DNA of 40,122 nucleotides from contig JAJSPD010000163.1 in the NCBI GenBank assembly GCA_021307315.1, forward strand, positions 1 through 40,122, written 5' to 3'. The position numbers and the translations under genes are program-made. A model generated the notes under the pieces. It was not told the DNA's origin. It did not search any database and saw only the letters and a list, made by a program, of their open reading frames with translations. This document shows, piece by piece, positions 8,827 through 18,600 of this stretch. Numbering within the stretch: position 1 is the first letter of the stretch; each line of letters starts with the position of its first letter. The DNA comes from Bisporella sp. PMI_857. Taxonomy: Eukaryota > Ascomycota > Leotiomycetes > Helotiales > Helotiaceae.

Positions 8827-10689
8827 ATGTCAGAGCAGATTGAAGGCTCAGCCGAAACAGAAGTTTCCAAGTCACAAAAATACCACGTTTTTTCATCATG
8901 GACGTGGAAAAGCTTTGTTTTTATAACGATATTCCACGCATTTCATATTTCTCTCTTTTTATATGGATGGTCGAGACATCTCTTTCGAGTATGCTGTGGT
9001 CCACAGGGCTAATTGTTGCAGGTCTACTATAGTAAATTCCGGAGCATCACTACCAGGATTGAGTAAACTGAAGTACTCAGTACTTATATCTCGAGCTGCT
9101 GCACTGCCCTTATCACTGGATCTTTTGTTTCTATTGTTACCAATGTGTCGAATAACAACAACACAGCTTCGACTACTTATCAAGTGGACGCCTCTAGAGG
9201 AGGCTGTATGGTTCCATCGACAGGTAGCTTACACTCTATTGTTCTATACCGTTGTGCATACTGCTTCTCATTATGTAAAGTATGAACCAACTCATGACTT
9301 TAAGCGCTTCTGACAGGAACGTCCCTCAGCTTCTTTTTGATCGAGAGAGACCAATTACGGCCCGAGAAGGCAATGCAGATTCACTACACGCAGGCAGCGG
9401 GTATCACTGGGCACGTGATGATCTTCTGTATGGTCATCATCTATACATTTGCCCACGAGAAAATCCGCAAACAGTCATTCGAGGCATTCCAATGGGGCCA
9501 TCGTCTATTTCTAGTGTTTTTGATTGCTGCGTGGACGCACGGCTCAGGGTGCTTTGTACGCGATACAATTGAGCCGTATGATATAACTGAGCCTAGAAAA
9601 TTCTGGGCACATTGTGTCGGCTACCAAAGCTGGCGATGGGAGTCTTGGTTCTCTGTGCTTTATATCTTGGAACGAGTATATGCTCATTGTTACTGCCAGC
9701 GGAGGGTCAATGTGTCAAAGGTTTTACAGCACCCATCAAATGTTCTAGAGATTCAATTTGATAGGGCTACTATGAACTACAAGGCCGGCCAGTGGATCTT
9801 TATTAAATGCCCATGGGTGTCGAAAACCCAATGGCATCCTTTTTCCATATCATCTTGCCCCTACGACACTTATGTCTCGGTGCATATCCGTCAAGTGGGT
9901 GATTTTACCAAAGCGCTACGAGATGTTTTCGACAATCGAATCAACCCAGCTTATGACATGGCAGATTTTGATCCTAGCTTACGGACCACGTCTATCATCC
10001 ATGCTAGACTTCAAGCACAAGAAACGCCTGAGATTCTTGTAGAGGGCCCATATGGCTCACCAGCAGAGGACATATTTGGCAACGAGGTGGCAGTACTCAT
10101 TGGTGCAGGAATCGGTGTGACACCATGGGCATCAGTACTGAAATCTCTTTGGCATCTCCGCGATCCAAGGTTTGCTAAAGAGGGCCACCGACTGAAACGT
10201 GTCGAGTTCATTTGGACATGCAAAGACCTGACGATGTTCGAATGGTTTCAAAACCTTATAACGTCACTGAATGAACAATCACTTGCCCTTGAGGATTCAG
10301 ATAAGTCAATTCGATTATCTTGCCATACATACATTACCCGAAGAGATGTAGCATCGTCATCCGGGTCTGGATATGACATGGGCAGCTCGAAATCCAAAAA
10401 CCCAGTATTACTGCAAGATCTCTTGAAACGAGCCAACACAGCGACGAGGGCAAGACGCCAAAATAATATTCACACTGGACGGCCAAATTTCAATAAGATA
10501 TTCCGGCGGATCCGTGAGAGTCTCGAAATTGCACAGGAAGAGGGTAGTTTGAGTGGACGTCTGCGTGGTCGAAATCAGATCGGAGTAAGTTTCTGTGGAC
10601 CGAAACCTATGGCGCATGATATCCGGTTAGCGTGTGCCGAAATGACAACAAAAGATATCAAGTTCAGATTCAAGAAGGAGACCTTTTAG
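8827..10689 (+). CDS. NADPH oxidase (Nox family), divergent paralogue
   Basis: Membrane flavocytochrome moving electrons from cytosolic NADPH through FAD and two haems to oxygen, making superoxide. The model joins 8827..8969, 9022..9279 and 9330..10689 (586 residues). Both junctions restore family alignment: YGW across intron 1 (52 nt, weak donor GTCGAG) and HYVNFF across intron 2 (50 nt). The four haem ligands fit gp91phox spacing: H113/H127 (14 apart) and H191/H204 (13 apart). The FAD motif HPFSISS lies at 303-309, the NADPH loop GAGIGVTP at 392-399, then FCGP and a C-terminal FRFKKETF. There is no EF-hand, so it is of the NoxA/NoxB class, not NoxC. The segment between TYITRR and GRPNF is Ser/Lys/Arg-rich and unlike the usual conserved stretch. 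Relics flank it on both sides, suggesting an accessory extra copy rather than the core NoxA or NoxB. Confidence 0.9.
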
Positions 10690-11645
10690 TAGAAGTGGCT
10701 TAAGCAATCCGTTGTAAATAGACAACCATCCAGCGTAAATACAACTAAATCGAGTAGCTCAACGAACGTACTCAAGACCCATCACAGTGTATTCTATACT
10801 TTGCTGCGCACTTTTGAGATGCTGCTCGATAGAGATTGCGCACGTATAATAAAAGACAGAAACCCTTTGTAAAACTAACGATCGAGGAAAGGATTGCACT
10901 AAAGTGTCATTTTAAGACAATGCTTATAAAAGCACTTGATTTATAACACAATATAAGTCTAGAAATTTCTACTAAACAAAACATAATAACAAAAAGAAGT
11001 AGTGTTCAAAGCAGAATTAATCGTCTATTAATTGTGATCAAAAAGACAATAATAGCAAAGAATTACTTTTTATTCCAGGTATAATACTTATCGCAAATAT
11101 AATCCCTTCAGCCTCTGCTATTGCTTTATCTGCAAGGTGAGAAACCGAGCATAGTTTTATATTTATAGAGGTATTTATATATTCAGTAAAGGGGGACGAA
11201 ATATACCCTAATCTCCGAGTAAGAAGATAAAAGCCGATATTTGCACTTATTTACCCAATTAAAGAAAATGTTCGTTCTACTTTTACAATAAATCTCTAAA
11301 TTCCGCTTTCGTAAAAGTAGTTTAAGTGTAAGTACTATTTTAAGGTAAAATGTGGCTGTAATTTGTAACAGAACTATTGGTTTGTAAGTGCAACGCCTGT
11401 AAATGTTGGCGCTTTATTTCCGCTCTGAAAAAAGACACCTTGATAAACGGGAGATCCGGTTACCCTCGACCAACCAATAAACTCGCTGGGACGACCATGG
11501 CCGTACTTGGTCCGCAAGACGATGAAGGTTCATTGAGGAGACTTTAATTGTGACATACGTCTACACCAAGGATGTCTAGCACAAAGCTATAGAATCAGCT
11601 ATAAAGCTGAGCATATTCTCCAAACCAGGTTCACTGTATAAAGTT

Positions 11646-11680
<35 letters not shown>

Positions 11681-11770
11681 TCTTGGCTTGCCTGCGAGAC
11701 ATTCAAAGAGTAGAAGCCTGACGTCTTATGTTTCCCGCCAGTTCAGCACCAATTCTTATCCCGCCGGATG
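10690..11770. other. intergenic, AT-rich, no confident gene
   Basis: The 3' flank of Nox grades into very AT-rich DNA (about 10880-11400). A minus-strand stretch at about 11393-11520 is open for over 40 codons with protein-like composition (GWSRVTGSPVYQGVFFQSG) but no ATG and no family I recognise. It may be another gene relic. Confidence 0.35.
11648..11677. repeat. (TA)15 microsatellite
   Basis: Thirty bases of perfect TA alternation, beside the polyketide synthase relic. Confidence 0.85.
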
Positions 11771-11953
11771 TTATAGTGTTGATGTTGAGATGAGGAGAGA
11801 TGCCACCACAAGGTCGTAGGGTTGCTCTGTAAAGCCCTGCTCGGTCGGATCTCTTTCAATGTCGAGGGGTTTGAGCGTCATTTTGGATTCAAAGCTTAAC
11901 TTGCTTGCTACAATGTTCCGCTTCGAACTTGCGAAACCGCTAAGCGTGGCCAC
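11771..11953 (-). pseudogene. relic of a highly reducing polyketide synthase methyltransferase domain
   Basis: The frame reads, in order, SKLSFESKMTLKPLDIERDP, TEQGFTEQPYDLVVAS. This is the distinctive middle of the C-methyltransferase domain in fungal highly reducing PKSs, where a Phe/Tyr-Lys-x-LDIE-x-DP block is followed by QGF and YDL(I/V)(I/V)A(S/C). In intact enzymes the next residues are NVLHAT; here the frame has LLISTSTL and then stops. Upstream and downstream PKS domains (KS, AT, DH, KR, ACP) are absent from the surrounding sequence, and there is no ATG. It is therefore a ~60-codon fossil of a multi-kilobase gene. Recognition rests on the short motif alone. Confidence 0.7.
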
Positions 11954-13862
11954 CCATTGTAGACTAACGTATCTGGGCCCACCTCCTCCTTATTATATAT
12001 TAGTGTAAGCAGATTCGATTCTATTCCCTCAATCAAACTGATGTACCCTGTTCAACCTATATTACACCCAAATATTGGAACTTACTACAGGTCCGACAAG
12101 CCTTGCCTATACTCATCTCAGCAAGATGATACATGAAAACAACTGAATTCAAAACCCTTTGGAGCATCTAATCTCATGCTAGCAGCATGATAGTAGCTTT
12201 TGGTATCATGGTTGCCTTTGGACGATGGGATTTAGGCCTCCCCTGAATAATTATCTTGCCTCAGCAGTTTTCAGGCTATGTAGGTGTAGCTAAGATGCGG
12301 CTCACCCTTGTCTGAATGGTCTATCGTATTGATGGATAATCGTTTACAGCATGTATGTATATATAGATTTATAGAAATTACTAGCTTTAATGCAGAGAGA
12401 GGAACAAAATTAACAACAGACTAGTCTATAGTAAATGCAAACGCCGAGATACTCGAAACCACTTCAGTCCACTTGGTTTGACTCTTGCTTGTGAATAATC
12501 GGGAGAGACAGCTAATCATCGTGCCCATGCCCTAAAAATTAAAAAATAAGATGCGCAGTTCAACATTTTGACAATGCTAAAGCGCCATAATAGTAGAAGC
12601 TTGGTAGAAACAGATATTGCTAAGAAGATATCTGAATATACTAGTGATCTTACGGAAGGCGACGCTCACTTATCTGATGCCCCTTCACGCTTTAGTATCA
12701 TTAACACTCAGTATCGAACGTTATACCACTTCTACTTTTCTTGTCCTGAATGCCTGATCAGAAATAATTTCCCAACTGTCTTTAAATCCCAGCAAATACA
12801 CCAATCAAGTTAAAAACGTTGTGGTTCAGAGGCAAAGGACTGCTATTTTTACCTTGCTCAGCATGAAGTCGGATGAAGCTCTACCTCTCGGCGATCCCAA
12901 ATCTAGAAAAGCCGACTGTGTTTAGGACTAGTACTGTGATGGAGACAATAGCAATCCAGAGCTGCCTGTAGATAAGCATTGCTTCAGAGCCAGCACTCAT
13001 AGTATTTACTTGTGGAGCAGGACTAAGTTCCATGATGACGGTGCTGAGGAAGGACTATTGAAGTAATTTAGGATCTGAGTTTCTGCCACATATGAATTAC
13101 AACAGCATCGAATTTTGGGCCTACAGAAGGTCGATAATCTTGTGACTAGGCCATTTGCAGGAAAGAAACCAATATCGTTTTTGGCCTCTTAATTTGACTG
13201 GCAGCTTTAGGAAGCGGTGAGAGGTGGTCGGAAAAACGGCACAAGGTCAGCATGACTGCGGCTCAAAGAGTGGCTCATTGCGTCCCATCAGCCGAAGATG
13301 CTGTTCTATACACATTTGCCTCTGCGCCACCTAAGCAGGAGCGTGCAGTAGATGGAGCCACCTTTCCGAAACTTGTGTAACGCAAGAAAATATGCTCGAA
13401 AACGAATTGAATGTTTGGGTTTGGGATACCAAATTAATGGCTTGGCACTAACTCATCCTTATTTTAGCACAGCCACCAACCACACGATGGTTTGAAGCAC
13501 AAGGCCCGATAGACTGACTTGTGTTACATGCAACAAGAAGCAATCAAGAGCTTCTGGGAACCTTCTCAAATGACGGTTTACTAGAACGACATAGATGCGG
13601 GTCCGAAAACAAGATGCAGAAGACTATAGAGGGCTCACGAGTCATTTTGTCTGTTGATAAAATACGTAAACAGAACCCCTCCCATTTACGTTACTCTGAA
13701 AGCCAGAAGTTCCGGCACATCTTACATGTATGGGTAGATGGGGTACTTTGAAGATTTCCATCAACATAAACGACATTGAGGCTCTTCGTGCTCCCGACCG
13801 GATTCTGAATCTAGGCGCGGACAAGGACCAAGGACCCATGCAGCTGCTTAAGTCGTTGCGTA

Positions 13863-13889
13863 ATATATATATATATATATATATATATA
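13863..13889. repeat. (AT)n microsatellite
   Basis: About 27 bases of perfect AT alternation. It creates artificial Ile-Tyr repeats in both strands' open frames. Confidence 0.85.
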
Positions 13890-14554
13890 CAAGAAGCAAG
13901 AAGAAGGGAAATTGAAACTTCAAGGCGTTCTTAAACTCGTTCGTATGTATCTCTATGTCGATATGTTCAAGTTTCGGAGACTTATTGATTTCCAACCATT
14001 TCCGAGCAGTATTACATCGGGGAACCATATTGTGCCAGAAGGCAGAACATCGATGCTGGTTAAAAGGAAACTGTCTCAGTCAGATGGCGCTTATGGAACT
14101 TTCGCAAAGGCTAGAGGAAATAAGAAAAGCAGGCACAGATTATGGATTAATTCTTTGATTTTTTGTATTTATTCATGAAAACAGGCTCACAAGCTGGTGT
14201 GATACCATAAAAAAACGATCATCAAACAGTCCTGGTAGACAAAGGTATATAACACCCGAAGAAACCAAGTTGACGAAAAAAGACTGCCAAATTGATTTTT
14301 TTGGTCTTCAAAAAGGGGATAAGAAAAAAGGATGAAAGGTTCTTGAATTATACCTATTCGGGCTAGCATTTAAACCTCTCCCAATTCGGTCACTAATCCT
14401 CGAACAATACACCCTCAAGGTATTGATCATACTTGCACACACCAAGGCAGATAGCAAGGGAGGAGCATGTTATGTATATGAAGGATGCAATGTCGACTTG
14501 CATCGCCAAGCTGATTTATCAACGGCGCCGCCTACTAGTCCATCAAGCCCAAAA

Positions 14555-14654
14555 GGGGGGGGGGGGGGGGTTGAGAAGCCTGGAAGATACGCGAACAAGC
14601 CTGGGAGGGGTCCTGAGTAGCCTAGGAAATACACTGACTAGCCTAGAAAAATAG
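14555..14654. repeat. G16 homopolymer followed by four 21-bp repeats
   Basis: A run of 16 G residues (14555..14570) abuts four degenerate 21-bp units at 14571, 14592, 14613 and 14634. Each keeps an AGCCTGG or AGCCTAG core. Read in one frame they give a seven-residue repeat (SLxxTxT-like), because 21 is a multiple of three, but no start codon, domain or longer coding context supports translation. Confidence 0.7.
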
Positions 14655-15554
14655 TGTATTGAAAACCTCAGTCTCACAAGTTAAAGAACCGCCAAATATA
14701 AAAATAAACCCTTCCCAAAACGCATTATTAATTGTCACCTTCCGATCACGAAACTATTCGCAAATCCCCGTTACATGTATCCGTTACCATGCTGTACGGC
14801 CATCAGGTTTTTTTTTCTCTCCTGCACTTGCAGCACCGTCACAGTCACACCGCCGCTCAGCAGCTTGCTACTACTATATGTAGCGGGAAATGCATCACTG
14901 GCTGACAGAAACATATTTTTGCAGCCAGTTCCACCAGCAAAGTGGATGTATCGAGTAATGAGTTTCCTTGGGCAAATCAAATGAAGGAAGTCTAAGCAAG
15001 ACGGAAAGAAGAGAATTGAGAAAAAGCGATCAAGCAGCCCTTGGCCAATATAATTGAAGTGCTGAGGCCCATTTTGTCGCAGCGCGTAAAATCTTTTGAC
15101 GATGAGGCACGCCAGGATTAGCGTGTAAGAACCGCGCGACGGTGGAGGGGAGGTTGGGTTTTGCACGACGTTTCGGGAGGATCCGTGGGATGCAAGAATT
15201 AGACCGAAGTGGACTTGGAATTTATGAATTGTGCATAAAGGGGATTAGTGAAGAGAAGGACGACGACAAAGTTGAAAAAGGACAGTGGTATTTTGTTTGG
15301 ACGCTGGTGGTACATATGTATATTTATATATCCATCCATAATGAATCTAGCTATCCCTCCATCCTCTATCCAAGAACGTCTTTGCTTCGCTCAAAGAGGC
15401 CCAGTTTAACTGATACAAGTTACAAGATAGAAAGCACAATCAATTGTCTTCATAAAATAATTCCAAACGAAAGACATTCAACGTCATAAAAAACCCACCA
15501 AAAGTTGTGCAGCGATGCGATTCCTTGCGCTGGGCCACAGCCGCTAAACCCAAA

Positions 15555-15812
15555 ACGCGCCTCTCTCCATCAGCCATTTTCTATGGGTCTTCGAGACACT
15601 GACCTTCCCGACTCCTCCACCGAGACCGTGTTCAAGACCTTTCATAATCACTTTTTCCCTCCTTTCCATACTCTCGATTCTGCTGCACAGTTAGTATCAT
15701 TGCGTCTTCTATTCACTCAATCTACGTATCGCAACTAGAGCAACATTTTCGGCCGCGTTCTACCTGCTCCGCGTCCACACAGTGGAGCCGCACGCGGTCC
15801 AGATATTCGCGT
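15555..15812 (+). promoter_or_regulatory. cluster of five ACGCG (MCB-core) sites upstream of the FHA gene
   Basis: The pentamer ACGCG or its complement CGCGT occurs at 15555..15559, 15754..15758, 15770..15774, 15792..15796 and 15808..15812. The last four lie 65-123 bp before the start codon, at spacings of 16, 22 and 16 bp. ACGCG is the core bound by MBF (Mbp1/Swi6-type) factors that drive G1/S genes. In yeast the FHA genes PLM2 and TOS4 are known G1/S targets. MBF control here is an inference. Confidence 0.5.
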
Positions 15813-15876
15813 GAACCACGGCCATCTTTTTTCTCTACGCTCTACAAAACCAGAAATCTAACTTAATTAATCTATC

Positions 15877-17434
15877 ATGATGGACTCTTCACCGAGCAAA
15901 ATGAACACACAGCCAACCCGGCCGGCGACGACGACTAAGAAGCCCACACCATCGTTGCTGCCCGCATTCGAGCCATTCTCCTCTTCGCCTGCACTGCCAC
16001 GACCTGCGAAGAGAAAGGCTCAGTCTTCTCCTTCCGAACGCGAGGCTCAAAGAGTGAAGTATCCCACTCCAATCCCTACGTCCACCACAGGTATTCTGTC
16101 ATCGTCTCCACCGCAAATCCACGCTCGGCCAAGTATACATCGAGCCCAGTCCTCCATGTCGGAGCGAGCTCCTCTCACAGCTCTGCCTACTGTCACACTC
16201 TCGGAGAATGGAGATGTTCTGCGCATGGGTCGATCCAGCAATTCCACACAATACCAGCTAGCTGCCAATCGTCTCATTTCTCGCGTTCATGTCGAAGCTC
16301 GGTATATCGCTGCAACCGTGCCTCTTGAGCCAAATAAGGTGGAGATCGTCTGTACTGGCTGGAATGGATTGAAGCTGCACAGTCAAGGACGTACATGGGA
16401 ATTGGCGAAGGGTGACAGCTTTACATCAGAGACGGAGGCAGAGATCATGCTGGACGTGCAGGACGCGCGTGTCTTGATCGCGTGGCCACAGAAAGACTCA
16501 CTCGAGGCTCTCTCAGACTCCTCCTGGGACTCCGAGGGTTCCCCGACTCGCAGTCGTATGTCCGCTATCAACACTCGTGGCCAAACAATTGACTCCAGTC
16601 CAATTCGTCGTCATACACGCCTTCAGTCTCCTGTATCGCCTACACCTGTCCGCCATGCAAATGTATCCTTTGTGGACCTTGCTCCCAGCCCAGAGCCTGC
16701 TGTTGCCGTCCAAGTATATGAAGATGAGCCGGAGAATGAGCCAGACATCGCAGCAGGAGTTTCGATGACAACAACAGTTGCAGTTTCTTCCTTCACCAGC
16801 CAATCAAGCGAGCTCAGTGAACCCGAGGAGGATGAGAATCCTGACGAGGAGAATGATCCGATTGTCCATTCCTTTGGTCCTTTTGGTGCAAATATCTCAG
16901 CTCGCATGGCATCATTTACTACTATGGCCTCGCCGGATATGGCTCGGGGCCGTTCAAAGGTGGCACGAAATGAATCTTCAAGCGAACGATCCAATTCCAC
17001 GGAGAAGGCAGAGGTGCTTCCAGTCATCAATCACGTTATTAATCAGCTTGCATTTTCTCGGCTTTCGTCCACTCCGCTCTCTGTCATCATGAACAACCTA
17101 CCTGCAGACTTAAAAGGAGCTAACTCAGACTACCCGGAGAACAAATGCCTGACTAAAGGTGACCTTCGCAGATTGCTGAATGGCGCAAGAGCAATTGGAG
17201 AGATCCATCGCGAAGGAAAAGACGCTGCGGGCAAGCCTCTTGAGAGCGAGTACTACTATCTTCCAGATGAGGACAGCGATGCCCAGCGAAGAGCTGCGGT
17301 CGTAGATGGGTTGCGCAAGCCAAGTCTGCGAAACTGCAGAAAACAACACAAAGTAAGATGAACTTGCCGAATTTATCCAAATCTTGCTAACATCTCCACA
17401 GCAATACTACTGGAAGAAGCCCCGAACCCCATAA
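15877..17434 (+). CDS. FHA-domain nuclear protein, Tos4/Plm2-like
   Basis: Likely nuclear phosphothreonine-binding protein of the cell cycle or DNA-damage response. The model joins 15877..17352 and 17402..17434. The 49-nt intron has GTAAGA, a GCTAAC branch site and CACAG, and replaces a VR-stop ending with QYYWKKPRTP (502 residues). Order: a disordered Ser/Pro-rich N-terminus with a basic patch (PAKRKAQS, a possible NLS); an FHA domain at about 105-205 with GRSSNS at 118-123 and SRVH at 135-138, supplying the conserved Gly-Arg, Ser and His of the phosphopeptide site; an acidic linker; and a conserved C-terminal ~110-residue module (FSRLSSTPLSVIMNNLP ... LRNCRKQHK) found in fungal FHA proteins. 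SP/TP sites in the linkers suggest CDK phosphorylation. The Tos4/Plm2 link rests on single-FHA architecture and the ACGCG-rich promoter, not on sequence identity I could measure. Confidence 0.85.
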
Positions 17435-18285
17435 AGTGAGATTTATGAGAGGTCAGCGTGGAGAGACGAGAACCAAGAATTGCGGAGTGATGATCCTTTA
17501 TTTTTGAATCTGCTGCATTGCGTGGAGGATGCTCGTGGTTTTTTATCTGTTGATACCACTCCATTTCTATTGTCTATAATCATTGTGCTTCCAGGTCATA
17601 GCGCGGCGTTATTCCTTTCCTTTCTCTATTGTGGAGGAATTGCCTATTGTATGTAAGAGCGATTTTTGCGGGTTAGCCATCTCCCATTACCCAGGGTTTG
17701 TGATATTATGGAGTTATGGCATCAAAATCAAAGCTCTTTGCATTTTACCTTTGATATCGTGATATGGTGGAGCAAATTCATTGCCAAAAGTATCGCAAGC
17801 GTAAACTCCCAGAGGATCTGTCAACTATAAAAGAGCCAGCCACAATGAATTGTCTTATGGTTGACCCTAAAAAGGATAGATATGGAACTTCTTGTGATGT
17901 GATTGATGATAATGAGGTGATACCTTCTGTCTCTCCAAACTACAGGATACGGAGCTACCCCGCGAATGCGGGAAAGGCGGCCGACTGCGGGGTAGATAGG
18001 CGGAACATCCTTGTCTGCAAATCCCTGTTAAGCTACGCCAGCCAAGACTTCCGTCCCTCAATATCTCACCACTTGCACTTGCTTGACCACCAGTTGCTCC
18101 CAAACACCACAGCTTTGAAAATAGTCCGTCAGTTCATCTTTTGTCACGTAACATACGAGGTATGCTGCTAAATAATTGACATATATGGTTGCTCATTCTC
18201 TATAGTCCGCCTCTCAACTATCAACCACAGCAAACTCACCACAAGCTGTAGTACCTCCTCACCACAGCTTCCTCTTATCAGTATC
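17435..18285. promoter_or_regulatory. intergenic, promoter of the small conserved gene
   Basis: Includes the FHA gene's 3' UTR and the promoter of the next gene. The 135-codon frame at 17764..18171 looks spurious. At 17955..17995 a 9-bp inverted repeat (CTACCCCGC ... GCGGGGTAG, 23-bp loop) presents two GCGGGG boxes in opposite directions. These fit the CreA consensus SYGGRG and also stress-type GGGG elements. Function is untested. Confidence 0.4.
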
Positions 18286-18600
18286 ATGGCCTCCACAGAG
18301 AAGGCCAATCTGCCCTCTAACGCCCCAAGAGTACCCGATCGCCCTGGCATGACCATTCGTACAAGCTCATCGAACTATGTGACCGCCCAACAGGCCGCCG
18401 AAGCCGCAAAATCCCCATCTTCAGCGGTTAGCATTCCCGATGGACGTAGGAATAGCGTGGGTGAGGTGTTGAAGAGCCCAACAGAGGCATGGCGTCCGGA
18501 TTTCAAAAGGAAGCAAAGCTATAACCAGGAGGACCTGAAACGGGAATTGCAAATGTCTAGTGTCGTGAAGGATGATCCCAAGGGTTTCAGTGAGAAATAA
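18286..18600 (+). CDS. small conserved ascomycete protein, function unknown
   Basis: A single-exon 104-residue hydrophilic protein with no TM helix or signal peptide. I recognise the pattern from many Pezizomycotina genomes: PRVPDRPGMTIRTSSSNYV, then an Ala-rich stretch (AAEAAKSP), then RRNSVGEVLKSPTEAWRPDF and a Lys/Gln-rich end. RRNS and two SPT/SPS motifs are likely phosphorylation sites, and most of the chain should be disordered. No biochemical role is known to me. The start codon follows a C-rich leader and the frame is compact, so the gene call is good although no function can be given. Confidence 0.8.
   Translation: MASTEKANLPSNAPRVPDRPGMTIRTSSSNYVTAQQAAEAAKSPSSAVSIPDGRRNSVGEVLKSPTEAWRPDFKRKQSYNQEDLKRELQMSSVVKDDPKGFSEK

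Larger units (their letters stand above)
11954..15554. other. 3.6-kb gene-poor region
   Basis: No gene could be supported. Frames of 60-131 codons occur (for example 12568..12813 +, 13642..14028 -, 14771..15166 -). They either run through the TA microsatellite, producing Ile-Tyr repeats, or resemble nothing known. A minus-strand 50-codon frame at 12881..13033 opens with a good ATG and holds one TM-like helix (LWIAIVSITVLVLNTVGF). It could be a small protein or a broken exon, with weak support. Confidence 0.35.

Noticed and set aside
11393..11520. Open minus-strand stretch reading GWSRVTGSPVYQGVFFQSG
   Set aside because: Protein-like but only about 40 codons, no start codon, and I could not tie it to any family.
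13642..14028. 128-codon minus-strand frame with Ile-Tyr repeats
   Set aside because: Runs straight through the (AT)n microsatellite; the repeat keeps it open artificially.
16047..17380. Multiple minus-strand and offset frames inside the FHA gene
   Set aside because: Shadows of a 494-codon gene with a recognisable FHA domain and conserved tail.
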